In this document: piece after piece, positions 43,236 to 64,000 of the stretch
How the letters are laid out: the number at the start of each line of letters is the position of its first letter
How positions within the stretch are numbered: the stretch's first letter is position 1
Origin: Scolanthus callimorphus
Lineage: Eukaryota > Cnidaria > Anthozoa > Actiniaria > Edwardsiidae
NCBI GenBank assembly: GCA_033964015.1
Contig: JAWWUD010000093.1
Coordinates: 1 to 64,000 of the forward strand
DNA length: 64,000 nucleotides
Direction of reading: 5' to 3'
Made by a program: the position numbers and the translations under genes
The notes under the pieces: generated by a model
Seen by the model: only the letters and a program-made list of their open reading frames with translations
The model's database searches: none
Told to the model about the DNA's origin: nothing

Positions 43236-43631
43236 AATTCACAGTCGTGAATTCCGGCAATGCTCCCTTTCGCGCACGCTTCTTTTATGCTGCGAAATCA
43301 TTGTTATTCATTTTCATATATATCCTATAATTCCACTAACTGATTCATTTTGAACTGCCTTTGTAAAGTCTATTTTTAGACATTTTGCAGCAACTGATGT
43401 CTCTTGAGAATTATCATCCTGCTTCGGGTTTTCGCTGTAAGAAAGATTAACCCGATTTTCATTGGTGTTATTACTATTCTAACACAATATTCTCTCTACT
43501 TCATAACTATACTCGACCTAACTACAGTGAAATTAATATGTCCTACAAAACATTCTACAGCGTTCTCAAGGTCGCAGATTTGTCCCACATGTACCGTAAA
43601 ATTGGTGCTTCGATTATCTCGCGCAAGCGCA

Positions 43632-49447
<5,816 letters not shown>

Positions 49448-49949
49448 TTTCCGCTTGCAAAATGCACTTCGTAGATAATTAAAACGTGTACTTGGGTTAA
49501 ACGCTAAAAGATTTGCACAAGGAAATGCTTTTTACATGTAAATCGAGAAATTCAGAGCAAAATGGTTTGCATATGTAGGCGGATCGAAGGAGGTGTCTCA
49601 TTGGCGCATTCTGATTGGCTAGCCGAACAACTGGAACTTTTTGGGAAGTCGAACGTCAGTGGTCTTCGGACTCCATCGACGCGTGCACGAAATCACGCAC
49701 GGATAAAATATTGCGGAAACGTTAAAGATCACGTTCTGCAGGTCATGATTTGCTGACAATATAATGAACTTTTCTGTTCTAGCTTTGTAAGGTAAATCAA
49801 AGCGGGTTTTCTTCTCTTTGAGAAAATCCGATTGTTTGCCGAAGAGCCGAAGGCTTCTCGAACATTTTCGATGCCAAAGGCCAAGGTCAACCTGCTTCAT
49901 TCCTGCAGGGTGTCAAAATATAGCTCACAAGGCGGTCTCCCGGCGGCAT

Positions 49950-50320
49950 AGACCTTTATCACGCTATTATTGCTGAATAATATCTTATAGTTATCAGGAA
50001 ACATAGTCAAGAGTGATATTCAGCACATCTGTATTAGTTCAACTGCAAAGTTTGAGAAGAATGACTTGAAAACTGGCTGAGATATGAATTTTCAAAACAG
50101 TACTCAGCTTTTTTTCAAAAAAATATTTATATATGGGCCAAATCATCAAAACAAGGCTGGGCAGGCATTGTTGCCCTCCCAACATACACCTAATAGCAAA
50201 AATGATCAATTTAAAAAATTATTACAGGGATTTTTGTCAACCATGTATCTGTACTCTTATTGCAACATGGCTCTCGACCAATCAGAGCACATGATTTACT
50301 AGTGTTGTTGTATAAAAGAT
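49950..50320. mobile_element. Partial copies of two MITE families
   Basis: 49950-50160 matches the left half of the palindromic MITE at 59512-59934 (acctttatcacgc, gcaaagtttgagaa, gagatatgaattttcaaaac). 50218-50320 matches 28450-28545 (tttttgtcaac, gtatctgtactcttat, gatttactagtgttgttgta). Neither copy is complete. Confidence 0.65.
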
Positions 50321-50454
50321 AATACCAGTCATCTTGGAAGGTAGAGTTGTCTCAGGGGTTCAAGACAACTGCTGGCCTGGTTTAAACACTAAAAAAGCAA
50401 CACCAAGTTATCTTTTGCCATCTTGGTTTTATGAAGTACAGTATGCAGAAGCAG

Positions 50455-50580
50455 TGGCGGATCCAGGATTGTTTCAAAGGGGTTGCAGCACTAAGTTGGA
50501 CTGGTTATGACCCATACTGAGTTCAAATAACTACTAATCTATCACTCTATCACTCTACCCACCCCCTAGATCTGCCCCTG
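50455..50580. mobile_element. Short MITE, GGCGGATCCAGGATT / AGATCTGCCCC ends
   Basis: It starts gtggcggatccaggattgtt and ends ccccctagatctgcccctga, related to the units of the array at 18640-20515. Confidence 0.55.
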
Positions 50581-50714
50581 AGAAGTACATTCATGCATGA
50601 TGTTCAGGGACAATGTTTTTTTTTTGCTGTTTCCCTAACCTGATATTTTCCAAGTTATCCCAAGTAAACACACTAGACTTTTTCTTGCCGTTTCACATTC
50701 AATTTATCTATGGG

Positions 50715-51056
50715 GTTGGGATCCAGGATCCAAGGACTGGGATCCACGGGTCGAGATCCAAGGACTCAATCCAGGGTCCATTGCTTGGTATCCAGGATCC
50801 TAGGACTGGGATGTGGGATCCATGGGTCGGGATCCAGGATCAAAAACTTCTGTGAATCCCTTTACATGGGGCGAATTCTGAACTAAAAGAAAAGCCTTGC
50901 AAAAAATTCCAGGTTAAAAAAACAAAGACTCCTGTGGAAATTCCAGAGTAATAAACAATGACCTGTGTAGAAATTCCAGGTTTAAAAAAAAGACCCTGAG
51001 AAAATTCCAGGGTCATAAACAAATACCCCTAAGGCCCTGTGGAAATTCCAGGTTCT
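50715..51056. repeat. Two simple-repeat patches: GGGATCCA and GAAATTCCAG
   Basis: 50717-50842 repeats blocks like gggatccaggatccaaggac about seven times with drift. 50860-51056 repeats cctgtggaaattccag about six times. Both give open frames that are only repeat translations. Confidence 0.7.
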
Positions 51057-51359
51057 TTGAAAGGGAGTAAATTATTTTTAATGAAACAGCCCATTTTATA
51101 GTCTCCTTTTATTTAACATAACACTGTTAGCTTACATTGCAAATTAGATACTGACCACAAATATCACAAATACACCAGAGAACAAAATAATTAAAAACAT
51201 AAAACCAGTTTACATCACCATTCCAGTAATTTGTACAAAGTACACAGACCCCAAGTTTTAGAAAGTTTAAAATGTGGATAGAATGCAGGCCTGACAAGGG
51301 TGTGGTCATCCTGCCAACTTGTGGATCACTAATTGATCTATCGAAGCAGAAATACTATT

Positions 51360-51613
51360 AGAGCGGATTTCACATGACTGTCAAGACTTGTTATGTAATT
51401 GCGCTTGCTTTGCGTTCTCATTGGCTGCTCGTTTTAACCAGCCAATCAAATTCTGTAGTAAATACAATTGCATAATTACTTAGTAATTGGTTCGGCTTGT
51501 GATTGGCTGAGAGAAAAGCCATTTAGGAGCAAGTGGTGATTTCTCTCGATTCTGATTGGCTAGTGATTGCTCAATTGCAATTGTTTTCACGACAGTCATG
51601 TGAAAACCGCTCT
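51360..51613. mobile_element. Intact MITE with GAGCGGATTTCACATGACTG ends
   Basis: gagcggatttcacatgactg and cagtcatgtgaaaaccgctc are inverted partners, and TA flanks each end, as for Tc1/mariner-derived MITEs. It lies 16 bp past the stop codon of the candidate gene ending at 51630, so it would be part of its 3' untranslated region. Confidence 0.85.
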
Positions 51614-51629
51614 ATTATTGCAGTTGATG

Positions 51630-54600
51630 TCAATAACGTTGCTTTCGCCTATGTTTTTCTTTGCCCGTGACACTTGACATTTCCTCATCATCATCTTGTA
51701 AATCAACTCCAATGCCTGCTTCTACTAATAGACCAACTAAAACTTGAGGAGACATTGTATTGCCTGTTAAAAAATAAATTGATATAAAATAAAAATAAAT
51801 ATTTATACCACAACGCACGCGTTTCGCGAATTCTGATTGGCTCTCAGCCATTGGTACATAAAAGTATATACCACGAAACGCGCCATCATCAGCGCGCGCA
51901 CTAAAAAGAACAAACGAAAACAACGTTTGGCTGCGCGCGCGCTACTGTTTTTGTATTTATTTTTGCCTTTTTGTTGTGGTATAAAACAAATGTCCTCTGA
52001 TTTTCCGTGGTATGTCCTCTTATATACCACGGAATGATGTAATAAAGTGGACAAAATGCACTGCGGACCCACTCGGCTGCGCCTCGTGAGTCCACAACAT
52101 TTTGACCACTTTATTACGTCATTCCGTGGTATATAAGAGGACATACCACGGAAAATCAGAGGACATTTGTTAAATACACAACAGCTCATTGGGGTTAAAT
52201 GGGTTGTTATTGCTTGAAGACCGGCGCAAAATCCCCCCTAAGGAGTATAAACATTGAAAAAAATGTTAACTACATGGTAGATCGCATATCACTACTAACT
52301 TGCTTGCATTAAGTAGCGCTCCATCTGAGAACTATAGCGAAAACAATAGGGCCGCTAGACCGAGTGCTACTTAATCTAATCACTGCTGGCTGGTTTTCCT
52401 ACTTGGCTATTATAATACTGCATGGGTGGGGCCCAGAAATTCTACCTCCGTGTATTTTAATAGTGATAAACAAGTCTATCATCCACAGAAATCTAAAGTA
52501 AATGATAGATCAATTCCAGATTTTATTCTTGCAATGAGAAACTCTACATGATAGATTTTTCTCTTAACAATCACAAACCATCCAGGTCTGGGTAGTGTCA
52601 TACAACAAGAATGTCATGTTGTTTTGTTGTGCAGATGGAAACAACCAATGATTTGTTCAGTTCAGTAGCACAGGCTACTGATTAACTCCCTCTGATAGAC
52701 CATATTTTGCAGGCAGCATACAGGTTTCAATTTGTTTATTTCTACTTTAGCATGGTTTTCAGCTACCCTCAGTTAACAAGTGAAAAAGGAAAGAGTTTAC
52801 TTACAAGCTGCCACAATTGTGCATATATTCTTTGCAAATCTTTTTCCACATTTTTCTTGTGCAGCTAATCTGGAAAAATAACAATACTGTACCATTTACC
52901 TTATAACTCTATACGGTAACAAACAATATAGCACACCAGACAAACATTAAGAGTCATACCAGGGGTATGTAAAATGTATAATGTGGATAGATTTTAGTAG
53001 ATTTTAGTGAATGGTGTTGTGTTCATCTCGTAGAGCTAATAGGGGAAACTTAAACAAACCATACAATTTATGGTTTGTTGTCATCAATGATGTCATTGCA
53101 ACTTTAAAAATTGTTATTTCAGTGAAGGGAACAGGGCCAGACAACCAACTTGTCCAATGAAGTTAACTGGGGTGCATGAATGAGGACAAACATTATATGT
53201 CATCATTGGTGAAATCACTGCAACCAAACTTCAAATCACTGGGTGCAGATAATATTTAGCAATTAATGAATTCTGCTGAGTATGATGTAGAGAATTATTC
53301 AGATTGAGGAGGTGTTATCCATCAAGGCTGAAGGCTGAGGTGAATAACACCCCCCAGATCTGAATAATTCTCCACATCATACGAAAGCTGAATTCATTAA
53401 TTGTTTTATTATTCACTTTTGAAAATTCATCTATCCAGGTGGAATATAATAAAATCAAAAATTAACTATGTATCTCTGGATATGGTAAACGAAAGAACTT
53501 ACTTAAGCTTTCGACTGTAGCTACAGTCCTCATCAGATGGTAGCCTCTAGATGACAAGCGAGCTACCAAGCCTCGAAAGCTAGTTAGAGGGGGTAGACCC
53601 CCAGGGCCCCACTGAAACTTTTAATTGTTGTATTATTCATTCAAAGTTAATTTCCCGCTTTACGTCTTCGAGATAGCAAGCCTGCCTACAAGTGTGTGAC
53701 GTCAAACATGCAATAATTTTTGACTTATCCAATCTTTGATGCTATCGATGGAATAAATTGCTTGACATCAAGAGTTCGCCAGTGACACTCAACCAATCAG
53801 AAGCGGGAAAATATGTCGAATGAATAATAAAGTCACATAATGATATGACATAATCAGTGAGGTAATAAAAGTTTTGAAAAATTATCATTCCAGATTATGC
53901 AAAGTTGATTTTTTGAGAACATCTAGAAAAGTGTCATGTTATGTAACATCAATGATGATGTCATAGTCAGGGTCTCAAATATTCAAGAGTTTGCTAATGG
54001 ACAATTCCAGCTATAATGAATGTATATGCTGCGTGGCAGTATGGTAGTTGTGTTAAATTTCAGAAATCAAGTGCTTAGTTTATGCATGTCACACCCTGGT
54101 AGATGTATTACATCTACTGTATTGCTTTGATTTTTTAAAGATTACCAGTTGGTGGTTTAGGAAGAAAAGAGAGAAGAAGAATGGTGTGTTTTGAGTTGAA
54201 TCAAACAACATTATTTTGACTAACATATTTCTGTGTTTGCCCTATCAACTTTTGCCAAATCCGAGGCTTGCAATAAATGTTCATTTTGGGACAATTTTAA
54301 TCTGAATTTGTAGGGATACATGCCAAGGTTTTTCAGAACTCCCCTAATAATGTCTTGCCATGATAGGGAGGTTACCTCTTTGCAAGGCCCCCCATTTGTA
54401 GATGTAGAAGATGTACAATTACTCTGTGAACAGTGTGTGTTCACTGTAAATATGAAAGCTGGACACCTAATGCAAGTTCTAGACCCCACAAAATCTACCA
54501 GAACCTGAGGGTTCAAAAGGTTTACCGTAAGTGGTTTGATAATACATCTGTCACTGGATTTTTTCTTTCTAAACCCCTGTCACAGCTATAAGCGTGCATG

Positions 54601-55325
54601 CTCCTTCTTTATTCAGTAATGCCCAAGACGTGTCCCACAACTACCAGAATGCAGTGCACACCTTTTTAACAGTTTGTTGACAAATGTCCCACATCTACCG
54701 ACATGCAGCATGTGCTTGCATTATAGCAGGAATTGTCTATAAATCTCCACCAATGCCCCATACCTCCCCACTCAGGCATGTTAGGTGTGACATGCCGCCC
54801 TCGCCTATTACTATTAGTACAGGAAAAAGTCCTGAAAACTCATCCACACAAAATCAACATGGTTACCAATAAAACACTCTAAGATTGGAAATCTAACATG
54901 AATGGTGTGTCAGGGTGCATGTTTTGTTGTTATTTTTTCCTGGTGATAATAATAAGCTTACTGTTATCCCTGGAGTACAACAATGCACATATCACTCACA
55001 TTGATGAGTTCTTAGATAATGTTCCACTTAGAAGTCTTGAATGTAAAGCCCCAGATAATACAGAACCTGCAAGCGAAATCAATTAATTGAAAAACATTTT
55101 ACAGTTTATTAATGTCAGAGAAACGCACACGTGCCTTAAGAAATACCTCGTCTCAATACTGATTTATCCAGCTTTCCGACATTTCTCTGCAACGAAAGTC
55201 TCCAGTTAGATACTCTAGTACGTTTTCTATGTTATGCTGAAATATTATCTATTTCTTACCAGTAAATCAGACGTAGAAGATCTCGAAACATTACTAGCAC
55301 AACGAAATGCTGTCCTGGAAAACAT
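51630..55325 (-). CDS. Unrecognised multi-exon candidate gene divergent from RPS3
   Basis: I do not recognise the product. Two terminal exons are well formed: 52805-52864 (attag acceptor, gtaagt donor) and 51630-51763 (acag acceptor, TGA stop). Together they read AQEKCGKRFAKNICTIVAAC, then NTMSPQVLVGLLVEAGIGVD and an acidic then basic tail (QDDDEEM, KEKHRRKQRY). Upstream, ATG 55325 opens a 66-bp exon (MFSRTAFRCASNVSRSSTSD) with a CTG|gtaaga donor, resembling a mitochondrial presequence. Further good splice pairs at 55001-55067 and about 54763-54831 are open in one consistent frame (LHSRLLSGTLSKNSSM, RRGRHVTPNMPEWG). The join of the first to the second exon is one base out of phase, and the exons between 54700 and 52900 are not settled. 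The gene is likely real, but the model is incomplete. Confidence 0.4.
51806..52171. mobile_element. Two adjacent hairpin MITEs
   Basis: 51806-51983 has tataccacaac at the left and gttgtggtata at the right. 51985-52171 is a near-perfect hairpin: aacaaatgtcctctgatttt, ccgtggtatgtcctcttata and taccacggaatga return in reverse, with a loop of about 15-30 bp. Both lie in an intron of the candidate gene. Confidence 0.8.
53261..53402. mobile_element. Hairpin MITE with AATTAATGAATTC ends
   Basis: aattaatgaattctgctgag, then tatgatgtagagaattattc, return as gaataattctccacatcata and gctgaattcattaatt. The central part has ggtgttat and ataacacc. Confidence 0.8.
53403..54700. other. No certain feature
   Basis: One open frame on the minus strand (54220-54516) might hold an exon with acceptor atatttacag near 54449, but its residues are low in complexity and no homology is recognised. 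The rest shows no gene. 53640-53830 contains ccaatcagaagcgggaaa and other motifs seen in local MITEs. Confidence 0.35.
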
Positions 55326-55409
55326 GGCGGATGCGAATGAACTGCGCGTGCGTGTGTTTCATAAAGCCCGCGAGGGACGCTGGGTACGTCCTCTTTGGCG
55401 AAAGTCATC
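55326..55409. promoter_or_regulatory. 84-bp shared promoter between RPS3 and divergent gene
   Basis: The two putative start codons are 84 bp apart on opposite strands. aacatggcgg at 55321-55330 fits the YY1 core AANATGGCGG and includes the minus-strand ATG. cctctttgg at 55390-55398 contains a pyrimidine run that could be the terminal oligopyrimidine start of RPS3 mRNA, which would tie it to TOR-controlled translation (family knowledge). Confidence 0.55.
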
Positions 55410-59000
<3,591 letters not shown>

Positions 59001-59062
59001 TAACCATGAGTTAAACACACCTACTATGCCATGTGCCAAGCCGATGCTTGAAATGAAATAGA

Positions 59063-59068
59063 AATAAA
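59063..59068 (+). terminator. RPS3 polyadenylation signal
   Basis: AATAAA lies 63 bp after the stop codon, giving a short 3' untranslated region as usual for ribosomal protein genes. Confidence 0.8.
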
Positions 59069-59511
59069 AACATTCACTGTATTTCTGTCTCTGGAAAGTT
59101 TTTTCTTTCTTTCGTACCATCCCTGTAATATTGTGAACATCCGTAAAGAATTGAAAGGAACTTAAGCCAACAGTACCTGTGCAATTGATTGAAAAGGTGG
59201 CTGATTGCTGAAGTGCCTGTCACTTCCTCTATGGGTGTTTACAATATTGCAGAGCTGTTTTGAGTATTCTCTCGGGTTCGACTTCCAATGGCATTCTGGC
59301 TTCTGTCAATCAAACTCTTGGGTAATTTAAGTCTTAGCCAACCGTAAGTTAGGCCATTTGTTTAGAAAAAGATAGTAAAAGATGCTGTGTGTTGGGGCAT
59401 TTCACTAAGATGGAGAATAACTGAATTCTGTGTATTCCAAAGAGTTTCAAAGTTTGACGGAAGCCAGAAAGCAGTTTGACAGTTGGAAATCGATCTTGAG
59501 AGTTCGCAGAA

Positions 59512-59934
59512 TAGGCCTTTATCACGCAATATTGATTAATAGTATATAATAGTTATCAGAAAATGAAATCCAGTATTCAATTCCTACACATCCGTATTAG
59601 TAAAATTGCAAAGTTTGGTGAAGATTGCTTCAACACTGACTGAGATATGAATTTTCAAAACTTCGTATTTGGCTTCTTTTTTAACAAGAAATGTATGGGA
59701 AAATAAATTGAAACGAGGCTGGACGGGCGTCGACTTGATGTATTTGCCCATACATTTCTTTGTAAAAAGTAAGTCAGAATAGGAAGTTTTGAAAATTCAT
59801 ATCTCAGTCAGTTTTCAAGTAATTCTTTTGAAACTTTGCAGTTTTACTAATACGGATGTGTAGAATTGGGAACTGGATTTCATTTTCGGATAACTATTAT
59901 ATATTAATAATCAATATTGCGTGATAAAGGTCTA
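59512..59934. mobile_element. 423-bp palindromic MITE
   Basis: taggcctttatcacgcaata and tattgcgtgataaaggtcta are the ends. Inside, gagatatgaattttcaaaac with caaagtttggtgaag, and their reverse complements, fill most of each arm around a centre at about 59720 (gggcgtcgac). A half copy is at 49950-50160. Confidence 0.85.
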
Positions 59935-60240
59935 TACTCAAAACAGCTGTAAATAAAGAGATTATTTTGTGGTCTAGTAGTTGTAAGTGCGTCGTGGGAA
60001 GGACGAGGGAAAAGGCTTTTACCTTCCCATAGGCCTTTGCGCCCGTGCAAAGTAAGAAACAAGTCACTACTAGATACAAGTCTGCTACATCACAGAAAAT
60101 GGCAATGTAGTTTTCAATCAGGATGTAGAAAAACACCATAAGAAATCGATTTGTATACAAAACACTTTGGTATGCAAAACTGTCTGGTGCACGGGATATA
60201 TGAATAAATCAATAATTTTCAAAAGATCAATTTATATTTA

Positions 60241-60347
60241 ACAATTAGATTACGAGCTCGAGATTGATATGAGCTGATAGTTGACGAGGTGTCTTTGATG
60301 AGTCAATTATCAAGCTCATAGAAATCAAGAGAGAGTAATCTAATTGT
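60241..60347. mobile_element. 107-bp MITE with ACAATTAGATTAC ends
   Basis: acaattagattac at the left and gtaatctaattgt at the right flank inner pairs such as gagctgatag and tcaagctc. The sequence after it (tagaggccgccattgttttg) is shared with 28975-29030. Confidence 0.7.
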
Positions 60348-60516
60348 TTTAGTAAAATCATACACACTACCTTCAAATAATGAAACTTTTTAGAGGCCGC
60401 CATTGTTTTGTTTTTCTTAAAATCGCCGGCCTTTTCAAAACACACTATCATTTCTTTACTTGTAAAAGATAATTTTTATAACAGATGACAAATTTGAGAA
60501 GAAAAAAAAACTCAAC

Positions 60517-60588
60517 TGACCCCGACGTGACTTGAACACGCAACCTTCTGATCTGGAGTCAGACGCGCTACCATTGCGCCACGGAGTC
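60517..60588 (-). tRNA. tRNA-Trp (CCA)
   Basis: The minus strand gives a 72-nt cloverleaf: acceptor GACTCCG paired with CGGGGTC (one T-G), D arm with TGGCGCAATGGTAGC (A box), anticodon stem TCTGA/TCAGA with loop CTCCAGA so anticodon CCA, and T arm with GTTCAAGTC (B box). There is no intron. A run of T (plus-strand A 60502-60510) just downstream serves as the Pol III terminator. Confidence 0.95.
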
Positions 60589-60999
60589 AATTCTTGAAGT
60601 TACGTCGAGAATAACAATATATAAAGCCTCTGACAGCTATATACTCTTGAACTTCTCAACGTTAGAATACGATTTTCACGGTTAAAGCTTCAAAACCAAG
60701 CAGTTGTTGTTACAAAAATAAAAGGGAATGCAAGAAAATAAACTAACGCTCAAATCCATTCGTAACCGGAAGTAAAATCTGGGCAATGCATTGCGGCCCC
60801 TCGGCCGGCCGGAAGTCACTGATTCTCTATGTGAACTGGTGAATTTTAAAGGGACGCGATTTCATTATTTCTGTCTCCAAGAAGCTACTGGAAACCTTGC
60901 TACTAGTGGTTTCATTCCCTGTCAGACTGATTTTTTTTTAATTCGCCGACCGGAACAGCAGATACGCGAATCATCGGATCATTCTCGCTCTGCGGATTG

Positions 61000-61274
61000 T
61001 AGACTGCTTGCAGCCCCTTCTTCGGCGAACGTCAGTAAATCCAGGGAAATGTTTTTTTTTTTACCCGCGGCGCGCTTCGATTTTGTTTACAAGTGTCGAG
61101 TTTCTCAGGAGAGGGAGAGACGTCGGCGTCCCCCCCCCCCCCCCCTCCCCTGGCGAGTCTCTCCCTCTTCTGAGAACTCGACACTGTAATCAAATGGAAG
61201 CGCGCGCGCCACGGGTAAAAAACATTTCCCACGATTTACGGAATTTCGCCGAAGAAGGGGCTGCAAGCAGTCTA
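61000..61274. mobile_element. MITE with TAGACTGCTTGCAGCCCCTTC ends
   Basis: tagactgcttgcagcccctt and the reverse complement at 61255-61274 are exact. The arms continue with cttcggcgaa, gtttttttttacccg and gtgtcgag. A C-tract of about 17 lies at the centre. TA borders both ends. Confidence 0.85.
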
Positions 61275-61719
61275 TGGGGATTGAGGGCCGTCGCAGATTG
61301 GCAACCTCGGGTAAACATGCGGAGAAAAACTTGTCCCCCTCCCACAGCACAAGCAAAGGACGACCAAGGCTTCCTCACCCTCACCACCACCCCCCTCCCA
61401 GAAACCCTCCACCCTCCCAGAAAAAAAAATTACAGACAGTTATTTTTATTTGGAATCGTATACAAAATTGTATATAGATTTAAGCACTTTTCCTTGCGTT
61501 TGAATATTCTTGCCTGAAAAAATTATTTAGAAAGTGAAAAGCATTTTCAGTTGACATTTGACATTAAAGCTACCACAGCATTGGCATCCGACCTCGGCAG
61601 AGGACTCGGCGCGGTTTTGTGAATTGTATTTCTGCCATTTCTGCCTTTTAGCACCTCTGGCTCTGTCGCCATCAACAGATCAGATTACACACCCGAAACA
61701 TTCGCCTTTGTCACACGGC

Positions 61720-61824
61720 AGCCATCTTGGATTTTCTAATACGGCGAAGCAGTCATGAAAGCGAGGCCAAGCGTGCAAGCTCACCCACGCGTAGTCATTT
61801 CTGTAAGAAAAAATCCAAGATGGC
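61720..61824. repeat. Inverted 15-bp pair with YY1-like core
   Basis: gccatcttggatttt at about 61723 and aaaatccaagatggc at about 61807 face each other. The second contains aagatggcg. No exon could be attached to either. Confidence 0.6.
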
Positions 61825-61973
61825 GAATTCGGACGGACGTGCTATTTTCGGACGTGAACTTCCGGTCATTAATTTTTGGACACTTGTACAGACATTACTG
61901 GCAAAAAGAATTGACAATGCCTCAATGGCATTTTCCCTCAACAAGTGTGATTTTCTTGATTTGCTACATAGAA

Positions 61974-62793
61974 CGGACCGCTCATTATTTATCGCCTGGG
62001 GGGGGGGGGGGGGGGGGTGTGGTATAGGATTTTAGGGGGGATCACTTCATTTTGGGGCGAGCGAAAGGGGAGATCTCTCAAAGCCGGAATCCCTGAAAGG
62101 GGGGACCACAAGAAATTTTCTAAGTAGTTATTCCAGCAACTTCTCTAACATTTGCATTTTTGTACTTCACTTTACTGATCAATACATAAGAAAAATTTCG
62201 GCGCGCTTCGTGCGCATATAAAGAATATAATCTCATATAGTCTTTGCCAACTCGCGCAACGAAGACACTACCTTCGCACCGTTCACAAGAACAAGTGTAT
62301 GTTGGCGAGGAAAAACAAACTCTACCAAAAATGCCCTGCAGTGATAGGCCTGGCGGGCAGTCACTATGTTCGAAAGAAGAGTAAGCGTCGGGCAGTCACT
62401 ATGTTCGAAAGAAGAGTAAGCGTGAGTTCAACGTTCCAGGCATAGAAATTCGTCATTTGGGCCGCGCTTCACGCCAATGAATAATAATAATTTCGTCATT
62501 TCGGCGCGCAATTGCGCGCATGAATAATAAAATCTACAGGATTTGTTTACTATACACACAAGAAAATGGAATGTTCACCTACACTACACTTTTTTATACG
62601 TTTATCAAAACTCCCCTGTATCGTATAGGGGTCGGGGGGTGGGGGGGATCACGGAAACGTTTAACTGCTCTGAGGGGGGATCACATTAATCATTGTACTT
62701 ATAGAGGGAGGATCACTGCGTTTTGATCTTGTATTACCCCCCCCCCCCCCCCCCCCCCCCCTCCCCAGGCGATAAATAATGACCGGTCCCTAA
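61974..62793. mobile_element. Full-length element of GACCGGTCCCTAA family
   Basis: Left end cggaccgctcattatttatc plus gcctggggg, right end ccccaggcgataaataatga plus ccggtccctaa. It keeps the subterminal agggggatcac, cgtttaactgctctgagggg and a 36-bp internal duplication at about 62358-62429. No transposase is visible. Here the site where 46400-46783 inserted in the sister copy is empty (gattttattattcatgcgcg, reverse strand, near 62520-62540). Confidence 0.8.
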
Positions 62794-62809
62794 CATGACA
62801 AGTATACCT

Positions 62810-62932
62810 ATCTGGAAAAAGTTACAAAAGTTTTCGAATCTTACTCCCTAAAAGGTACCAGAGGCCTGATTTTAAACCCTAAAGTACGACGAGCACCCCC
62901 GCCCAAAAAATAGGGGAGTTCCCCCCGCCTTT
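62810..62932. mobile_element. 3' fragment of GGGGACTCC-type MITE
   Basis: aaaggtaccagaggcctgat, then gacgagcacccccgcccaaa and taggggagttcccc match the terminal third of 30232-30598. The other end is missing. Confidence 0.7.
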
Positions 62933-64000
62933 TATAATTGTGACCATGATGTAAAAATACGGCTTGTTTACGTTTATTTGCAAGGCTGAATCTTCGCGAT
63001 TTTGTAATCGATCGGTCTCAAACTTGACAGTTTTACTAATTTCAGCACGCTCTTTTCACTGCTTGTGGCAAATTTGAGCTATAAGTCGTTGATAAAATTT
63101 TCGTATTTATAATTCGACCGAATACAACTGGCATCCACTTACATACCCTCTTTTTATTGCTCGATTACACATTTTATTTAGAACATTTGATGCTTGTTTC
63201 CCCTTTCCCCAATTTTCAATTTGACAAGACAAAATAAAATAAAATAAACTCCATACGTTCTTCATGAGAAATCCGGTGAAGTGTACAGTAAAAACGAAAA
63301 AGTGAAAATGAACAGGATTTTTAAAACATTTTAAAAAAGTATTTCTCTAGTGTGTTTAGCAGGATATTCGTGGGTATTGTACACAACCGTCTAGCCTGCC
63401 AACGAGACTAATTACTAGTAAATTTCAATAATTTATCGGTTAAGTATTTTGAGCGCATCACCATGCTTGAAGCAGCATTTTACTTCCACAAATATCATTG
63501 CGGCTAAAATATATATACCCGACAATGTTGCCTCGAAACAGGAAGGCATTCGATTCTCCTCTTTTAGAAATGTGCTCTGTGAGGTGGTGAATATGCGCTG
63601 TCGCTGTTCCTGGGTCGATTTGAAATGCGCAGCGTCCTGCCCCTGCAATATTAGCATATCCCACCTGTTTTTGTATAATTATTTGGGCTGGCAAATAAAG
63701 TTCAAAGTCATTAGTGAATCCGCTTCTATTGCAGAGTTGTTTATAATGAAACTCAAAGCTCATTTGATAAGCTGAAAACAACGGTCCATAAACAGAGGCG
63801 GCTTCGGCTTGGGCAAAGCGCCGTTTTGAATGGCTTTCTCGAAGAAATTAACGCGGGATTGACTATATTATTACCAGCTCTATTCCACTATCCGATATAG
63901 TGATAACAGCGCCCTATTACTGCACAGCTAATATTTGGGACACCTTTAAATGACTTTTTCACCAAGAACAGATGGAGCTGAAATGATGGAAATTTGCAAG
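62933..64000. other. No recognisable gene
   Basis: Opposing open frames of about 107 codons overlap at 63449-63781, one per strand, without homology I recognise, a start context or splice sites. The rest is A/T-rich and featureless to me. Confidence 0.4.

Noticed and set aside
63449..63781. Overlapping 107-codon frames on both strands
   Set aside because: No homology, start context or splice evidence; two open strands together suggest chance.

Overview
The window is animal nuclear DNA, most likely from an anthozoan cnidarian such as a stony coral or close relative. The reasons are intron-containing genes with GT-AG splicing, a metazoan ribosomal protein gene (RPS3), TIMP-like genes, a bacterial-type NADP glutamate dehydrogenase of the sort cnidarians keep, a Ngaro-type tyrosine-recombinase retrotransposon, and very dense short inverted-repeat elements (MITEs), many with long G or C tracts. 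The clade is an inference from gene content, not from a search.

Layout. 1-3.5 kb: a 1.57-kb tandem duplication bounded by a 140-bp direct repeat. 3.5-4.0 kb: a decayed LINE reverse transcriptase (minus strand). 4.4-7.5 kb: two related foldback structures, the second inside a terminal-inverted-repeat element that carries an OTU-like protease remnant. 8.5-13.3 kb: an almost complete Ngaro retrotransposon with split direct repeats. 15.4-25.4 kb (minus): the 5' part of an AFG2/SPATA5 AAA-ATPase gene; its introns hold a ten-copy MITE array and a 29-bp minisatellite that grew out of a LINE coding sequence. 27.6-39.7 kb (minus): two complete TIMP-like genes plus a third orphan first exon. 39.8-41.6 kb: three-level nested MITEs ending in a 1.2-kb palindrome. 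43.6-49.4 kb (minus): NADP-glutamate dehydrogenase with a separate exon for a predicted mitochondrial presequence and one frameshift. 51.6-55.3 kb (minus): an unrecognised multi-exon candidate gene head-to-head with RPS3 (55.4-59.0 kb, plus). 60.5 kb (minus): tRNA-Trp(CCA). The rest is mostly MITEs and unrecognised sequence.

The genes do not form a pathway; this is an ordinary eukaryotic gene neighbourhood heavily shaped by transposons. The strongest unusual signals are the LINE-born minisatellite, the possible alternative first exon at the TIMP locus, the nested and palindromic elements, and several near-certain base-level indels. The two copies of the 1.57-kb repeat differ mainly by single-base indels in short runs, which suggests residual long-read errors. 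The same cause may explain the frameshifts in the dehydrogenase and in Ngaro.
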